Below, in pieces: positions 35,063 to 44,494 of a stretch of 64,000 nucleotides of DNA; the stretch's first letter is position 1; each line of letters opens with the position of its first letter. The stretch is from Komagataeibacter sp. FNDCR2 (GTDB lineage: Bacteria; Pseudomonadota; Alphaproteobacteria; Acetobacterales; Acetobacteraceae). The notes beneath the pieces were generated by a model that was given only the letters and a program-made list of their open reading frames with translations, ran no database searches and was not told the DNA's origin. The position numbers were made by a program, and so were the translations under genes. Location of the stretch: contig NZ_JAIWOU010000003.1 in the NCBI RefSeq assembly GCF_021295395.1, positions 1 through 64,000 on the forward strand, given 5' to 3'.

Positions 35063-35683
35063 ACTGTTTTCCTTAGGACTTTCCTGCCTGACCATGCCTG
35101 CACGTCCGTTCCTGACGGTTTGGCCCCATTCGCGCCCTGCACGCTGGCTGTCCGTAAGCCGTTTCGTACCGGTTACTCATGTGCCCTGAAAGTTCCAGAC
35201 GCCGCACAGAGTGTTGATGCTGTGAAGTAGCGGCTTGTGTCAAGCCATGCAATAAATTTGATCCCCCGGAAGGGAACCTTTTTCTGTCTGGTGTACACTA
35301 ATAGCCTCAGTATGGGGCATGTCCGGAATAAATCCCTGCCCCTGCCCGCTGATGAACCGCCTGCATGCCATAGGAAAGCCGGGACGCGGCAGGCCCCGGG
35401 GCAGCGGGGAAAAGAAACGTATCGCTGTGTAACGACGGCACGATTAAAATATAGTTAATCAATCGCGCGCCCACCGGGTTGCTTTTTGTCCCGGACGCTC
35501 CTTTTCTGCCTTACCTTATGGTGCAGGCATCGTTATCATAAGCTCTGAGTACTCCCGTGCTGCTCTGACGGGCATGACTGAATGTAGTGGCAAGGCGAGA
35601 TGCAGGGGTATCGAATGGTTAACGCGCTGGAGGATTTTTTGGCTTCCTGTTCTCGTGTTGTAATAAAGTAGCGCTTTAGCCTT
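35063..35683. promoter_or_regulatory. Divergent control region of the bactofilin and fliF operons
   Basis: About 620 bases without a gene I can support. It should hold promoters for both directions. GATTAAAATATAGTTAATC near 35443-35461 is an imperfect AT-rich inverted repeat. TTGGCT, 16 bases, TAATAA at ~35640-35667 resembles a sigma-70 promoter close to the fliF start. A GGAGGA at 35630 is too far from the fliF ATG to be its ribosome site, and none is obvious nearer. Confidence 0.4.
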
Positions 35684-37321
35684 ATGCAGAATATATTGGC
35701 GAGCCTGAAGGGTCTCGGGCGCACGCGGTTGGCCGCGCTGGGGATCGCGGCCGCGGTTCTCCTCTCGACGCTCGGGTTCCTTGTTTTCCGTAGCAGTGGC
35801 CAGTCCCCGGCGCTGCTTTACAGTGATATCGACCTTGGTGAAGCAGCCGAGATGGTTGATGAGCTGGGAAAGGCCCATATCTCCGCTACCACCAGTCCCG
35901 ATGGAACAAGCCTTTACGTTCCCCATGACAAGGTCGCCAGCGCAAGGCTGCTTCTTGCAAAGGAAGGCCTCCCCACCGGGGGCGCCATCGGTTACGAACT
36001 GTTTGACAAGAGCGGCACCCTCACCAGCACGCAGTTTGAACAGACGATCAACGAGACACGGGCGATGGAGGGAGAGCTTGAACGCTCCATCCGCCTCCTG
36101 CACGGGGTGCGTAACGTCAGGGTCCACCTTGTCCTGCCGCACCGTGACCTTTTCTCGACCCAGACCAGCCCATCCCAGGCCAGCGTTGTCCTCGACATAG
36201 GCAGGACGGGCCGTTTCAGCCCCGACGGCATCCAGGCCATCCAGAATCTGGTGGCCGCCGCCGTTCCGGGTCTGCGCCCGCAGGGCATATCCATTGTGGA
36301 TACACGCGGTGACGTTCTGGCCCGGCCCGGCGACCCCGATAGCGCGGCGGGCCAGGAATCAACGCTGGACAAGCTCCGCTATGCCGAGGAACAGCGGCTG
36401 GCGCAGGCCGTGGAAGACATGCTGACCCCGACCCTGGGGGCAGGTCATGTGCGTGCCCGTGCGGCGGTCACCATGGATACGGACGAAATCCGCGAGACGG
36501 ATGAGAGCTACGACCCCAACCAGCAGGTCCTGCGCTCCCAGCAGACCAGTTCGGACAAGACCGTCAATACCGAGGCGAACCCGAATACCACGGTGGCGAA
36601 TAACCTGCCCAACGCCAACGCCAATCAGGATAACAGGACCGGTTCGACTGGCGACCGGGAAGATGAGACCAACAATTACGAGATTGGCAAGCGTGTCCGT
36701 GTCATAAGCCAGACACGCCCGCGACTGGCCCGGATCAGCCTTGCGGTCATGGTGGACGGCTCGTTCACAAAGGCCAAGGACGGCAAGGAAGTCTGGCAGC
36801 CGTTCGACAGCGCCAAGATTGACCAGATCACGACGCTCGCGAAGACGGCGATCGGTTATGACAAAAGCCGTGGGGACGAGGTCAATGTCGTTTCCATGCC
36901 GTTCATGCCGGATGCCGAAGGCGGCTTCTCGACGCCAGCCACCAATCTGTGGAGCCGCGATACCCTTATCTATATCGCGGAATGGGTCATTCCCCTTCTC
37001 CTGGCCCTTGGCGCCATCTACATTGCCATCCGGCCGATGCTGCGCCGTGGCGGACTGGGCGGGCTTGCCCTTGCCGGTGGCCAGATGCGTGAAGGGCTGG
37101 CTGGCGGACCGGCGGGCGCTGCGCGTATAGGTGGCGGCGGGGCGCTGGATTCCGCTGAAATCGCTGATGATGGAACGATCAGCGTTGAAGGCGTCGACGG
37201 GAAAATGCGTGCGGAAGCGATCACGAAGGTCGCCGACCGTATCGAGGAAAGCCCCGAAGAGAGCATTCTTATCATCCGGAACTGGCTGGCCGCGCCAGAA
37301 TCCCCGGCGAAGGGAAGCTAG
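35684..37321 (+). CDS. fliF: Flagellar MS-ring protein FliF
   Basis: A 545-residue protein that forms the membrane ring in which the flagellum is built. TM1 is at ~15-37, the periplasmic ring-building YscJ/FliF domain follows (YSDIDLGEAAEMVDELGKAH, FEQTINETRAMEGELERSIR, VRVHLVLP), and TM2 lies at ~423-446. The cytoplasmic C-terminal tail (~525-541) binds FliG. ATG 35684 has no clear Shine-Dalgarno. It heads a fliF-fliG-fliH-fliN-fliO-fliP operon with gaps of 2-17 bases or overlaps. Confidence 0.95.
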   Translation: MQNILASLKGLGRTRLAALGIAAAVLLSTLGFLVFRSSGQSPALLYSDIDLGEAAEMVDELGKAHISATTSPDGTSLYVPHDKVASARLLLAKEGLPTGGAIGYELFDKSGTLTSTQFEQTINETRAMEGELERSIRLLHGVRNVRVHLVLPHRDLFSTQTSPSQASVVLDIGRTGRFSPDGIQAIQNLVAAAVPGLRPQGISIVDTRGDVLARPGDPDSAAGQESTLDKLRYAEEQRLAQAVEDMLTPTLGAGHVRARAAVTMDTDEIRETDESYDPNQQVLRSQQTSSDKTVNTEANPNTTVANNLPNANANQDNRTGSTGDREDETNNYEIGKRVRVISQTRPRLARISLAVMVDGSFTKAKDGKEVWQPFDSAKIDQITTLAKTAIGYDKSRGDEVNVVSMPFMPDAEGGFSTPATNLWSRDTLIYIAEWVIPLLLALGAIYIAIRPMLRRGGLGGLALAGGQMREGLAGGPAGAARIGGGGALDSAEIADDGTISVEGVDGKMRAEAITKVADRIEESPEESILIIRNWLAAPESPAKGS

Positions 37322-37323
37322 AC

Positions 37324-38376
37324 ATGGCCGAATCCGCTATAACCCCGGTTGCTTCCGCCAACCCGCCGCCCTCTGTCAGCGTGCATCTGACCGGCAGGCA
37401 GAAAGCCGCCGTTCTCATGCTGGCCGTCGGGCGCGACCGGTCCGCGAAGCTCCTGAAATTGCTGCATGAGGATGAGATCCGCGATATTTCCATCACCATG
37501 GCGGGTCTGGGCCTGGTGCGGGCCGATATCGTGGAAGAGGTCTGCCACGAATTCACGCGGAACTTTGAATCATCCGACGGTCTTGTCGGCACCTACGAGA
37601 CCACGGAAGAAATGCTGCGCAAGGCCCTGCCGGAAGAGCAGGTGGAAAAGATCATGGACGAGATCCGTGGTCCGGCCGGCAGGACGATGTGGGACAAGCT
37701 CGGCAATGTGCAGGAGACGGTGCTTGCCAACTACCTGCGCAACGAATACCCGCAGACGGCCGCCGTCATCCTGAGCAGGCTCCGGCCCGCGCACGCCGCG
37801 CGCATTTTCGCATTGCTTCCGGAAGATTACGCAACGGACGTCATGATGCGCGTCCTGCATATGGAAACGGTGCAGCGGGAAGTGCTGGACAGCGTGGAGG
37901 CAACGCTGCGTTCCGAGTTCATCTCGTCGCTTGGCCGCTCGTCGAAGCGGAACAGCTACGAGCTTCTGGCGGAAGTCTTCAATAACTTCGACCGCAAGAC
38001 CGAGACGCGCCTGATGGCGTCAATGGACAAGCGTAATCATGAGGATATGGAAAAGGTGAAGGCGCTCATGTTCACCTTCGAGGACATCAAGCGCCTGCCC
38101 CATGTCTCCCTCATGCGGATTGTCAATGAGGTCAACCGTGAGAAACTGCCGCTGGCCCTGAAGGGCGCTTCGGAAACGGTGCGGAAGATGTTTCTGCAAT
38201 GCATGTCCAAACGTGCCGGGAACATCCTGCTGGAAGAAATCGAGGCGCTTGGTCCTGTCCGCGTCAAGGATGCGGACGCCGCACAGACGGAAATCGTCGG
38301 CACCATCAAGAACATGGCGAATGCCGGTGAAATCGACCTGGCCGAAAACGGCGGCAATGACGAGATCATACCGTGA
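37324..38376 (+). CDS. fliG: Flagellar motor switch protein FliG
   Basis: A 350-residue C-ring protein that receives torque from MotA. The N-terminal part (TGRQKAAVLMLAVGRDRSAK) binds FliF, the middle has YLRNEYPQTAAVILSRLRPA, and the C-terminal domain has MFTFEDIKRLPHVSLMRIVN with the charged torque residues. It starts 2 bases after the fliF stop, and its stop overlaps the fliH GTG by 4 bases. Confidence 0.95.
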   Translation: MAESAITPVASANPPPSVSVHLTGRQKAAVLMLAVGRDRSAKLLKLLHEDEIRDISITMAGLGLVRADIVEEVCHEFTRNFESSDGLVGTYETTEEMLRKALPEEQVEKIMDEIRGPAGRTMWDKLGNVQETVLANYLRNEYPQTAAVILSRLRPAHAARIFALLPEDYATDVMMRVLHMETVQREVLDSVEATLRSEFISSLGRSSKRNSYELLAEVFNNFDRKTETRLMASMDKRNHEDMEKVKALMFTFEDIKRLPHVSLMRIVNEVNREKLPLALKGASETVRKMFLQCMSKRAGNILLEEIEALGPVRVKDADAAQTEIVGTIKNMANAGEIDLAENGGNDEIIP

Positions 38377-39122
38377 CAGCCGCACCGGTCCCTCCTTCCG
38401 CGCCAGATGGACACGCCACGGCGGATAAGACCTCAACCACACATGCGGGCATGCCGATCCGGGATCTGGCGGATATCGAGGATTTCGGCGTTGTCCCCAT
38501 GACGGTGGCCGACAGCCTCGCCGCGAAGGCGGCCGCACAGCCGGAAACGCCCGAACCCGACCCGAACCTTGTCACCATGACCCGCGAGGAAGCCGATGCC
38601 GCCCGTGAGGCCGCGTTTCGCGCCGGTTTTGAAAAAGGAAAGCAGGACAGGGAGCAGGCGCTACAGGAACATTATGCTGGCTGCCTGTCTTCCCTTACGG
38701 ACATATTCAAGGCAGAAAATGAGCGGCGGAACCAGGTCATGATGGGGGCGGCGAAGGCCTTTCTCATGACGGTTGTGGATATTGTCCGGACTCTTACGGC
38801 CCTGGATGGATCCGTGGTGGCCGGTATGCAACGGGATCTGATCCTTGATGCGGTTGCATTCGTCAAGGAATGTGATGGCCCGGTGAAAGTACAGTGCAAT
38901 GCAGCCGATGCGCAGCGCCTGACCACCCTGCTGCGGGGAAATCCGGCCGTCAGGATAGAGGCCACGAAGGGTTCCGCAGAGGATACAATACGTATTACAT
39001 CAGCAGCGAACACCATTGTCATTGATCCCGGGCAGTGGCGTAAAGCTGTTGCGGAAAAGATTGTTGCCGCCGTTACAGCCCTCGCGGAGCAGCGAGGGGG
39101 GCGGACCGTGCAGAAAGCATAG
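38373..39122 (+). CDS. fliH: Flagellar export stator FliH
   Basis: A 249-residue protein that anchors and regulates the FliI ATPase. The N-terminal third is proline-rich and of low complexity. The central ARE/GFEKGKQ region (FRAGFEKGKQDREQALQEHY) is a typical FliH helix, and the C-terminus is FliH-like (VQCNAADAQRLTTLLRGNPA). GTG start overlaps the fliG stop (GTGA), so coupled translation is likely. Sequence identity in this family is low, and position supports the call. Confidence 0.82.
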   Translation: MTAAPVPPSAPDGHATADKTSTTHAGMPIRDLADIEDFGVVPMTVADSLAAKAAAQPETPEPDPNLVTMTREEADAAREAAFRAGFEKGKQDREQALQEHYAGCLSSLTDIFKAENERRNQVMMGAAKAFLMTVVDIVRTLTALDGSVVAGMQRDLILDAVAFVKECDGPVKVQCNAADAQRLTTLLRGNPAVRIEATKGSAEDTIRITSAANTIVIDPGQWRKAVAEKIVAAVTALAEQRGGRTVQKA

Positions 39123-39139
39123 AGCAGGCGGAGAGAACC

Positions 39140-39502
39140 ATGAGCACAGGCAACGCGGATATCGGGCTTGAAGATTTCACTTCCACCCCTGCGGAAACCC
39201 CGCCCGCGGCTGATGCAGCCGCATCGGACGCAAAGGAGCCGACTGGGGCCGCCCAGATGGAGGCGGTCTATGATATCCCGGTAAAGATCACGGCGGTCAT
39301 CGGCACGGCCACCATGCCGGTCAGCCAGCTTCTCCGGCTCGGGCGCGGCGCTGTCGTGGAGCTGGACAAGAAGCTGGGGGAAGCGGTCGATATCTATGCG
39401 AATAACCGGCTGATTGCCCGTGGTGAGGTCGTTGTCGTGGACGATAATCATATCGGCGTCACGATGACGGAAATCCTCTCGGCCTCCCCCACGTCCAGCT
39501 AG
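39140..39502 (+). CDS. fliN: Flagellar motor switch protein FliN
   Basis: A 120-residue C-ring subunit. The SpoA domain reads YDIPVKITAVIGTATMPVSQ, LLRLGRGAVVELDKKLGEAV and VDIYANNRLIARGEVVVVDD, with only a short acidic and proline-rich N-terminal extension. It binds FliM and the FliH-FliI complex. fliM itself is not in this operon or window. Confidence 0.92.
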   Translation: MSTGNADIGLEDFTSTPAETPPAADAAASDAKEPTGAAQMEAVYDIPVKITAVIGTATMPVSQLLRLGRGAVVELDKKLGEAVDIYANNRLIARGEVVVVDDNHIGVTMTEILSASPTSS

Positions 39503-39504
39503 GC

Positions 39505-39873
39505 ATGGGCGCAGTATCCGCGACAGGAGTTTTTGCCGCGCCCCAGTCAGGCTCTCTTGCACATGGCGCGGGAACGTTCGGCACTGCATGGCTGACATGG
39601 ATTGTGTCGTTCGTAATCGTCATCGCGCTCATTCTGCTGAGCCGCTATGGACTGCAATTGCTGGAACCCTACCTGTCGCGGCGGCGCCAGACACGCAATC
39701 TGGCCGTGGTGGAAAGTCTGGCCATAGATCAGCGCCGGCGTATCAGCATCATAAAATGCGGTGAAAAAAAGGGACTGATCCTGACCGGGGGCGGCAATGA
39801 CGTATTCCTGGGCTGGATGGAAAATGAGGATGCCGCACGCCCTGCCAGTTTCCTTGATACCCCACCGGATTGA
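39505..39873 (+). CDS. fliO: Flagellar biosynthesis protein FliO
   Basis: A 122-residue protein with one transmembrane helix (WLTWIVSFVIVIALILLSRY, residues ~31-50) and a small cytoplasmic domain (RNLAVVESLAIDQRRRISII, then GLILTGGGNDVFL) that fits FliO, the assembly factor for the FliP ring. It begins 2 bases after fliN and comes just before fliP, the standard place. Confidence 0.82.
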   Translation: MGAVSATGVFAAPQSGSLAHGAGTFGTAWLTWIVSFVIVIALILLSRYGLQLLEPYLSRRRQTRNLAVVESLAIDQRRRISIIKCGEKKGLILTGGGNDVFLGWMENEDAARPASFLDTPPD

Positions 39874-39895
39874 TGCGAATAGTGGAGCTAACGCG

Positions 39896-40675
39896 TTGAC
39901 ATATCCGTCTTTTACGGGACGTGCCGCCAGAGCCGGGGCTCTTTTTGCCTGTATCGGAGCTGTTGTTGCCCTGGCGGCCATGCCGACGCTTGCACATGCC
40001 CAGTCCCTGACGGTCGATCTTGGCAAAGGGATGGGGGACGCGGGCACGACCAGCCGCCTGATCCAGCTGACGGCGCTCATCACCATTCTTTCGCTGGCGC
40101 CCAGTCTTCTGGTCATGGTGACCGCGTTCACGCGGATCATCATAGTCCTGTCCCTGCTGCGCGGTGCGATCGGGGCGCAGGGCACACCACCCAATACGGT
40201 ACTGATCGGCCTTGGACTGTTCCTGACGTTTTTCGTCATGCAGCCAGTTCTCGAACAGTCATGGGTTCAGGGAATTTCCCCCATGATGGATGGCCGTGTA
40301 AGTGAAATGGAAGGTCTGGCAGCGGCGGCGGAGCCTTTCAGGGGGTTCATGCTGGCGAATGCCCGGCCTGCCGACCTCACCACATTCCTGCATCTTGCGA
40401 ATGTGGCGCCACCAACCACACCGGCCGCCATGCCGTGGCGCGTGCTCATTCCGGCGTTCATGATTGGTGAACTGAGCCGCGGCTTCGAGATGGGCTTCCT
40501 GCTCTATCTGCCGTTCCTTGTCATCGATATTGTTACATCCAGCGTTCTCATGAGTCTTGGCATGATGATGCTGCCCCCCGCCACCATCTCGCTGCCATTC
40601 AAGCTGATCTTCTTCGTAATGGTCGATGGATGGCAGATGGTGGCTGGCGGACTGGTCAGAAGTTTCGGGGGGTAA
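39896..40675 (+). CDS. fliP: Flagellar export protein FliP
   Basis: A 259-residue export-gate protein. A cleavable signal peptide (AHA-QS near residue 37) is followed by LLVMVTAFTRIIIVLSLLRG, IGLGLFLTFFVMQPVLEQSW and VLIPAFMIGELSRGFEMGFL, all diagnostic. I choose TTG 39896, which has GGAG 8 bases before it. The frame is open to 39797 inside fliO, but that would place extra residues before the signal peptide. It ends the fliF-to-fliP operon. Confidence 0.93.
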   Translation: MTYPSFTGRAARAGALFACIGAVVALAAMPTLAHAQSLTVDLGKGMGDAGTTSRLIQLTALITILSLAPSLLVMVTAFTRIIIVLSLLRGAIGAQGTPPNTVLIGLGLFLTFFVMQPVLEQSWVQGISPMMDGRVSEMEGLAAAAEPFRGFMLANARPADLTTFLHLANVAPPTTPAAMPWRVLIPAFMIGELSRGFEMGFLLYLPFLVIDIVTSSVLMSLGMMMLPPATISLPFKLIFFVMVDGWQMVAGGLVRSFGG

Positions 40676-40709
40676 ATAGCCCGCGCCAGCCGTAAATCAC
40701 GCTTTCGGA

Positions 40710-41462
40710 TCAGAACGGAAGAACGCTATCAAGCACCTGCTGGCCATATCGTGGCGTCTGGATCTTGGTAAGCTGGCCACGGCCGCCGTACGAGATTCTC
40801 GCCTCGGCAATTCTGTCGTGGGTGACGGTATTATCTTCCAGAATGTCCTGTGGCCTGACAACACCGCTGACCAGAAGCTGGCGCAGCTCGCCATTGATCC
40901 GGACTTCCTGACGGGCGACAACGACAAAGTTGCCGTTCGGAAGAACCTGGGTAATCGTCCCGGCCAGGGTAAGGGTGACGGTCTCGTTCCTTCGGATCGA
41001 GCCCGCGGCAAGATTGGCGCTGGCGCTGCTCGTGCTGAGTGCATCCGAGTTGGTGAGGTGCGATACCCCCTTGCCCTTGAAGCCGAAGAGGCTGGGAATC
41101 CCGAAATCCTCCGATCCGCTGCCGCTGGCGGATGTATCGTCCGTCAGGGCGGCGTTATCGGCAATCTCGACCTTGATGGTAAGGAGATCACCGGCCTGGG
41201 AGGCCCGCTGGTCCTTGAAGAAGGCCCGGCTTCCCGGCCGCCACAGGCTTCCGACCTCGGTCGGCGGGGCCTGAAGGGGGGGCATGGGCATGGTCACGGG
41301 ACGATAATCAGGCGCCTGTGTCGGGTCGGATGTCTTGGTCATGCGGGGCGGGTGGCCCATCTCGCTTATTTCCGACAGGCCTGAACACCCGGACAGGCAC
41401 AGCAATCCGGTCATTATCGCGCCAGACAGGCGGTGTTTGGTCAAGGGAGTTCTCCAGATCAT
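40710..41462 (-). CDS. flgH: Flagellar L-ring lipoprotein FlgH
   Basis: A 250-residue outer-membrane ring protein. A lipoprotein signal peptide ends in the lipobox LCLSGC (Cys at about residue 26). Conserved blocks are GSLWRPGSRAFFKDQRASQA, GDLLTIKVEI and NGNFVVVARQEVRINGELRQ. It follows flgA by 6 bases in a flgG-flgA-flgH operon. The companion flgI begins at 63392, far away. Confidence 0.93.
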   Translation of the reverse strand: MIWRTPLTKHRLSGAIMTGLLCLSGCSGLSEISEMGHPPRMTKTSDPTQAPDYRPVTMPMPPLQAPPTEVGSLWRPGSRAFFKDQRASQAGDLLTIKVEIADNAALTDDTSASGSGSEDFGIPSLFGFKGKGVSHLTNSDALSTSSASANLAAGSIRRNETVTLTLAGTITQVLPNGNFVVVARQEVRINGELRQLLVSGVVRPQDILEDNTVTHDRIAEARISYGGRGQLTKIQTPRYGQQVLDSVLPF

Positions 41463-41468
41463 TCTCGG

Positions 41469-42491
41469 TTACCGGAGCGATAAATTCGCCCGCGTATTTG
41501 CGCGGCTGGATGTGGCCAGGCGGCGTAACATGTTCGGATCGGAAGGAACCGCGGCCGATCCGGTCTCGATCTCGATCTGTGATGGCCCTGCCACCCGGCC
41601 GGTAACCACCATATTGCTCGACAGATTGAGGGCACGTACGTATTGACCGGCCCCGCCATCTTCCAGGGCCTTTCCCGTAGCCGTCAGGCGAATTCCCGGC
41701 ACAATGAAAACGATCAGGATGGGATCGCCCTTATGCATGAGTATGGTCCGATGCAGATCCCGGTCCAGAACGGGTTCCCCTGCGGTGACATCATGCAGGA
41801 GCGTCATGCCATCCACCTCGGTTTCATCGGTGAATATTCTTCCCGATGTGTATTCGGTGCTGGACTCCCCGATGCGTACGTCCTGTGGTGAAATCACCGC
41901 CCCTGCGGCCAGGGGGTGGGAGAATACAAGCGTGGTCTGTGAGGCATGCACGGTCCCGATCAGGAGGAATGAATCCTGCGTGACATCCCCGATAGGATGC
42001 GTCCGGTAGATCGTGGCGGAAAAGCGCCCGGATTTCTGGTCCCAGTCAATATCCGTCATGATGACCGGATTGCGATCATCCGGCGCGACGATCAGGGGAT
42101 GAAAATCGACAAGATCAACGGAAACGGGACCGCTTCCGACGTCAGGCACGCTTTTCCTTATGAGATCGATAAAGAAATCCTTGTCCAGAACCCGGCCTGA
42201 ACGTGTGATTGTCGCAAGAGCCGATGGCGACTGGTCCAGCCAGTCAACGCCATACTGATCGGCAATGGCGATCAACTGCCGACCGCCCACATGGATGCTG
42301 CCACCCGGGGCCGGGGCCGGCCCAAGCACGCGGTCCTGACCGGGGTCCAGATCAGCAAACAGATCCGACAGTTTTACGTTGTCGGTGGTGACGACAGTGG
42401 TGTTTCGCAGCGTTGCCGCCGATCCGCCCGAAATGTGTAAAGTCACGATGCCCGCGGCGATCGCTACGGCGATTGCTGCCCGCACGCGCAT
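41469..42491 (-). CDS. flgA: Flagellar P-ring chaperone FlgA
   Basis: A 340-residue periplasmic chaperone that helps FlgI polymerise around the rod. It has a signal peptide (~1-25) and C-terminal SAF-like domains (HPLAAGAVISPQDVRIGESS, then MTLLHDVTAGEPVLDRDL). It is longer than many FlgA proteins because of an N-terminal domain (~26-200), a form found in alphaproteobacteria. It starts 1 base before the flgG stop. Confidence 0.9.
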   Translation of the reverse strand: MRVRAAIAVAIAAGIVTLHISGGSAATLRNTTVVTTDNVKLSDLFADLDPGQDRVLGPAPAPGGSIHVGGRQLIAIADQYGVDWLDQSPSALATITRSGRVLDKDFFIDLIRKSVPDVGSGPVSVDLVDFHPLIVAPDDRNPVIMTDIDWDQKSGRFSATIYRTHPIGDVTQDSFLLIGTVHASQTTLVFSHPLAAGAVISPQDVRIGESSTEYTSGRIFTDETEVDGMTLLHDVTAGEPVLDRDLHRTILMHKGDPILIVFIVPGIRLTATGKALEDGGAGQYVRALNLSSNMVVTGRVAGPSQIEIETGSAAVPSDPNMLRRLATSSRANTRANLSLR

Positions 42492-42492
42492 G

Positions 42493-43281
42493 TTATTTCA
42501 GGTTTGTCAGCGTCTGAAGCATTTCATCGGAAGCGGTGATGACCTTGCTGTTCATTTCATATGCACGCTGGGCGGTGATGAGATCCGTGATTTCGGTCAC
42601 CACGTTGACGTTGGATTCCTCGACAAAGCCCTGACGGATCGATCCAAACCCCGTACTCTGCGGCGTGCCGGTAATCGGATCACCGGATGAGGTCGTGGCT
42701 TCGAACAGGTTCTGACCCATGGCGGCCAGACCATTTTCATTCTGGAAGGTGATAAGCTGGATCTGACCGGCAACCTGCGCCGTCGTCGTGCCCGATACGG
42801 TGTACTGAACCTGTCCGGTCTGGTCTACCGTGATGTTTTCGGCATTGTTCGGCAGGGAAATATCGGGGCTGAGGGGATAGCCGTCAGCCGTGACGATCGT
42901 GCCATCATCCGAGAGGGAGAAAGTCCCGTCACGGGTATAGGCGTACTCACCCGAAGGCAGCGTCACACGGAAATAGCCCCGGCCTTCGATAGCCAGGTCA
43001 AGCGCGTTGCTGGTCTGCTCCAGCGTGCCCTGCTCATTGATCCGGTAGATGCCTGCGGTGCGGACACCCAGGCCGATCTGCGCGCCAGCCGGCACAAGGT
43101 CACCGGTATCGGAGCTCATGGTTCCGACGCGGCGGAGATCCTGATAGATGAGATCCTGGAACTCGGCGCGGCGGCGCTTGTAGCCTGTGGTCGTCATGTT
43201 GGCGATATTGTTGGAAATCGTCTCAACATTCGCGGTCTGGGCCTGCATGCCCGTACCGGCGATATCAAGGGAACGCATCAT
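42493..43281 (-). CDS. flgG: Flagellar distal rod protein FlgG
   Basis: A 262-residue rod protein. MMRSLDIAGTGMQAQTANVE, ISNNIANMTTTGYKRRRAEF, and the C-terminal VVTEITDLITAQRAYEMNSK are nearly canonical. I choose ATG 43281 (with a second ATG at 43278) because GGAGG lies 11 bases upstream. It begins the flgG-flgA-flgH operon. Confidence 0.95.
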   Translation of the reverse strand: MMRSLDIAGTGMQAQTANVETISNNIANMTTTGYKRRRAEFQDLIYQDLRRVGTMSSDTGDLVPAGAQIGLGVRTAGIYRINEQGTLEQTSNALDLAIEGRGYFRVTLPSGEYAYTRDGTFSLSDDGTIVTADGYPLSPDISLPNNAENITVDQTGQVQYTVSGTTTAQVAGQIQLITFQNENGLAAMGQNLFEATTSSGDPITGTPQSTGFGSIRQGFVEESNVNVVTEITDLITAQRAYEMNSKVITASDEMLQTLTNLK

Positions 43282-43645
43282 GGGCGGACAGGCCTCCGGG
43301 GTGTGCTGCACTTATCATGGCCATCCATCGCGATCAGCGGCGATAAAATGACATGCCATGCATATATAGCCGGATCACATCCGCGCCATGCATGCTTGAG
43401 ATACAGGTAAAACCACGTTACGGTCATGGCAAGGCATTTTCTGAAAAGATAGGTTACCGGACTGGCGCCGGCAGGGTATGGATATGCATGCATGCGTGGA
43501 ATCTTGCCGTTGCGACGCTGATCCAATATTATCGGACCGATCGCCGGACTTTCACGGTGCGCCCGTCATGGGGCGATGGCCGGGACGGGCTGGTGTGGTG
43601 ACCGGCCGCTTGTCGTAAACGCGTGCCCTTGCTGGAGACAGACAC
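43282..43645. promoter_or_regulatory. Divergent region between flgG and flgF
   Basis: 364 bases with no gene. It should contain promoters for both rod operons. On the minus strand TCCGATAA (43524-43531) is one mismatch from a sigma-28 -10 box, ~245 bases upstream of flgG. The region is rich in GCATGC words (near 43391 and 43487). Confidence 0.45.
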
Positions 43646-44389
43646 TTGGAGAACACGACATATATCGCCCTGTCGCGTATTGATACGCTGACACGTGCTC
43701 TCGATGTGGCCGCTTCGAACCTGGCCAACGCCAATACGGACGGGTTCAAGGCGACACGGCAGATTTTCTCGGATTACCTCGTCCACCAGAAGGGCACTCA
43801 TGAAGTGCCCGGAGGCCGGGAAGAGGCATTCACGCAGGATAAGGCCACCTACCAGGATCATCTGCAGGGGGCATTGCGGCAGACGGGAAACCTGACAGAT
43901 TTCGCCATCAATGGTGAAGGCTACTTCTCCGTGCGTACGGCGCAGGGCGTACGGTTGACCCGTAACGGGCAGTTTCACCGCCGGGTGGATGGAACGATTG
44001 TCGACGGGGCCGGAAACCCCCTTCTTGACCGGCAGGGCCAGAATATCGTCGTCGCGCGGCAAGATGACATCGTGTCGGTTGCGTCGGACGGAACGATGTC
44101 GACCGAGGATGGACGAATCGCGAATATCGGTATCGTAACCGTTGACAACCTCAACACCCTGCAGCCGGAAGGGTCCTACCTGCTCAAGCCCACGACCCGT
44201 ACCCATGCCGTGGCCCAGACGGAAATACGGCAGAGAATGCTTGAGTCCAGCAACGTGAATTCCATCAATGAGACCACGCGGATGGTCGAGATCCAGCGTG
44301 ATTACGACCTGAATTTCCAGCTTGTACAGACGGAATCCACCCGTTACATGAATGCGATCGACAAGATCACCGCCGAACCGAGTTCCTGA
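43646..44389 (+). CDS. flgF: Flagellar proximal rod protein FlgF
   Basis: A 247-residue rod protein. TYIALSRIDTLTRALDVAAS, LANANTDGFKATR and the C-terminal SSNVNSINETTRMVEIQRDY fit FlgF. TTG 43646 is the start, with GGAG about 9 bases upstream. It is separated from its usual partner flgG and is divergently transcribed from it. Confidence 0.92.
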   Translation: MENTTYIALSRIDTLTRALDVAASNLANANTDGFKATRQIFSDYLVHQKGTHEVPGGREEAFTQDKATYQDHLQGALRQTGNLTDFAINGEGYFSVRTAQGVRLTRNGQFHRRVDGTIVDGAGNPLLDRQGQNIVVARQDDIVSVASDGTMSTEDGRIANIGIVTVDNLNTLQPEGSYLLKPTTRTHAVAQTEIRQRMLESSNVNSINETTRMVEIQRDYDLNFQLVQTESTRYMNAIDKITAEPSS

Positions 44390-44494
44390 AACACCACCAG
44401 AATGCAATAGGTCTTGTAATCACCCTTAACGCCCGGCATACATTGTTCTGGTTACATGGGAATACATGGCCGTGACCGGCGTGCGGGGAAAGAC

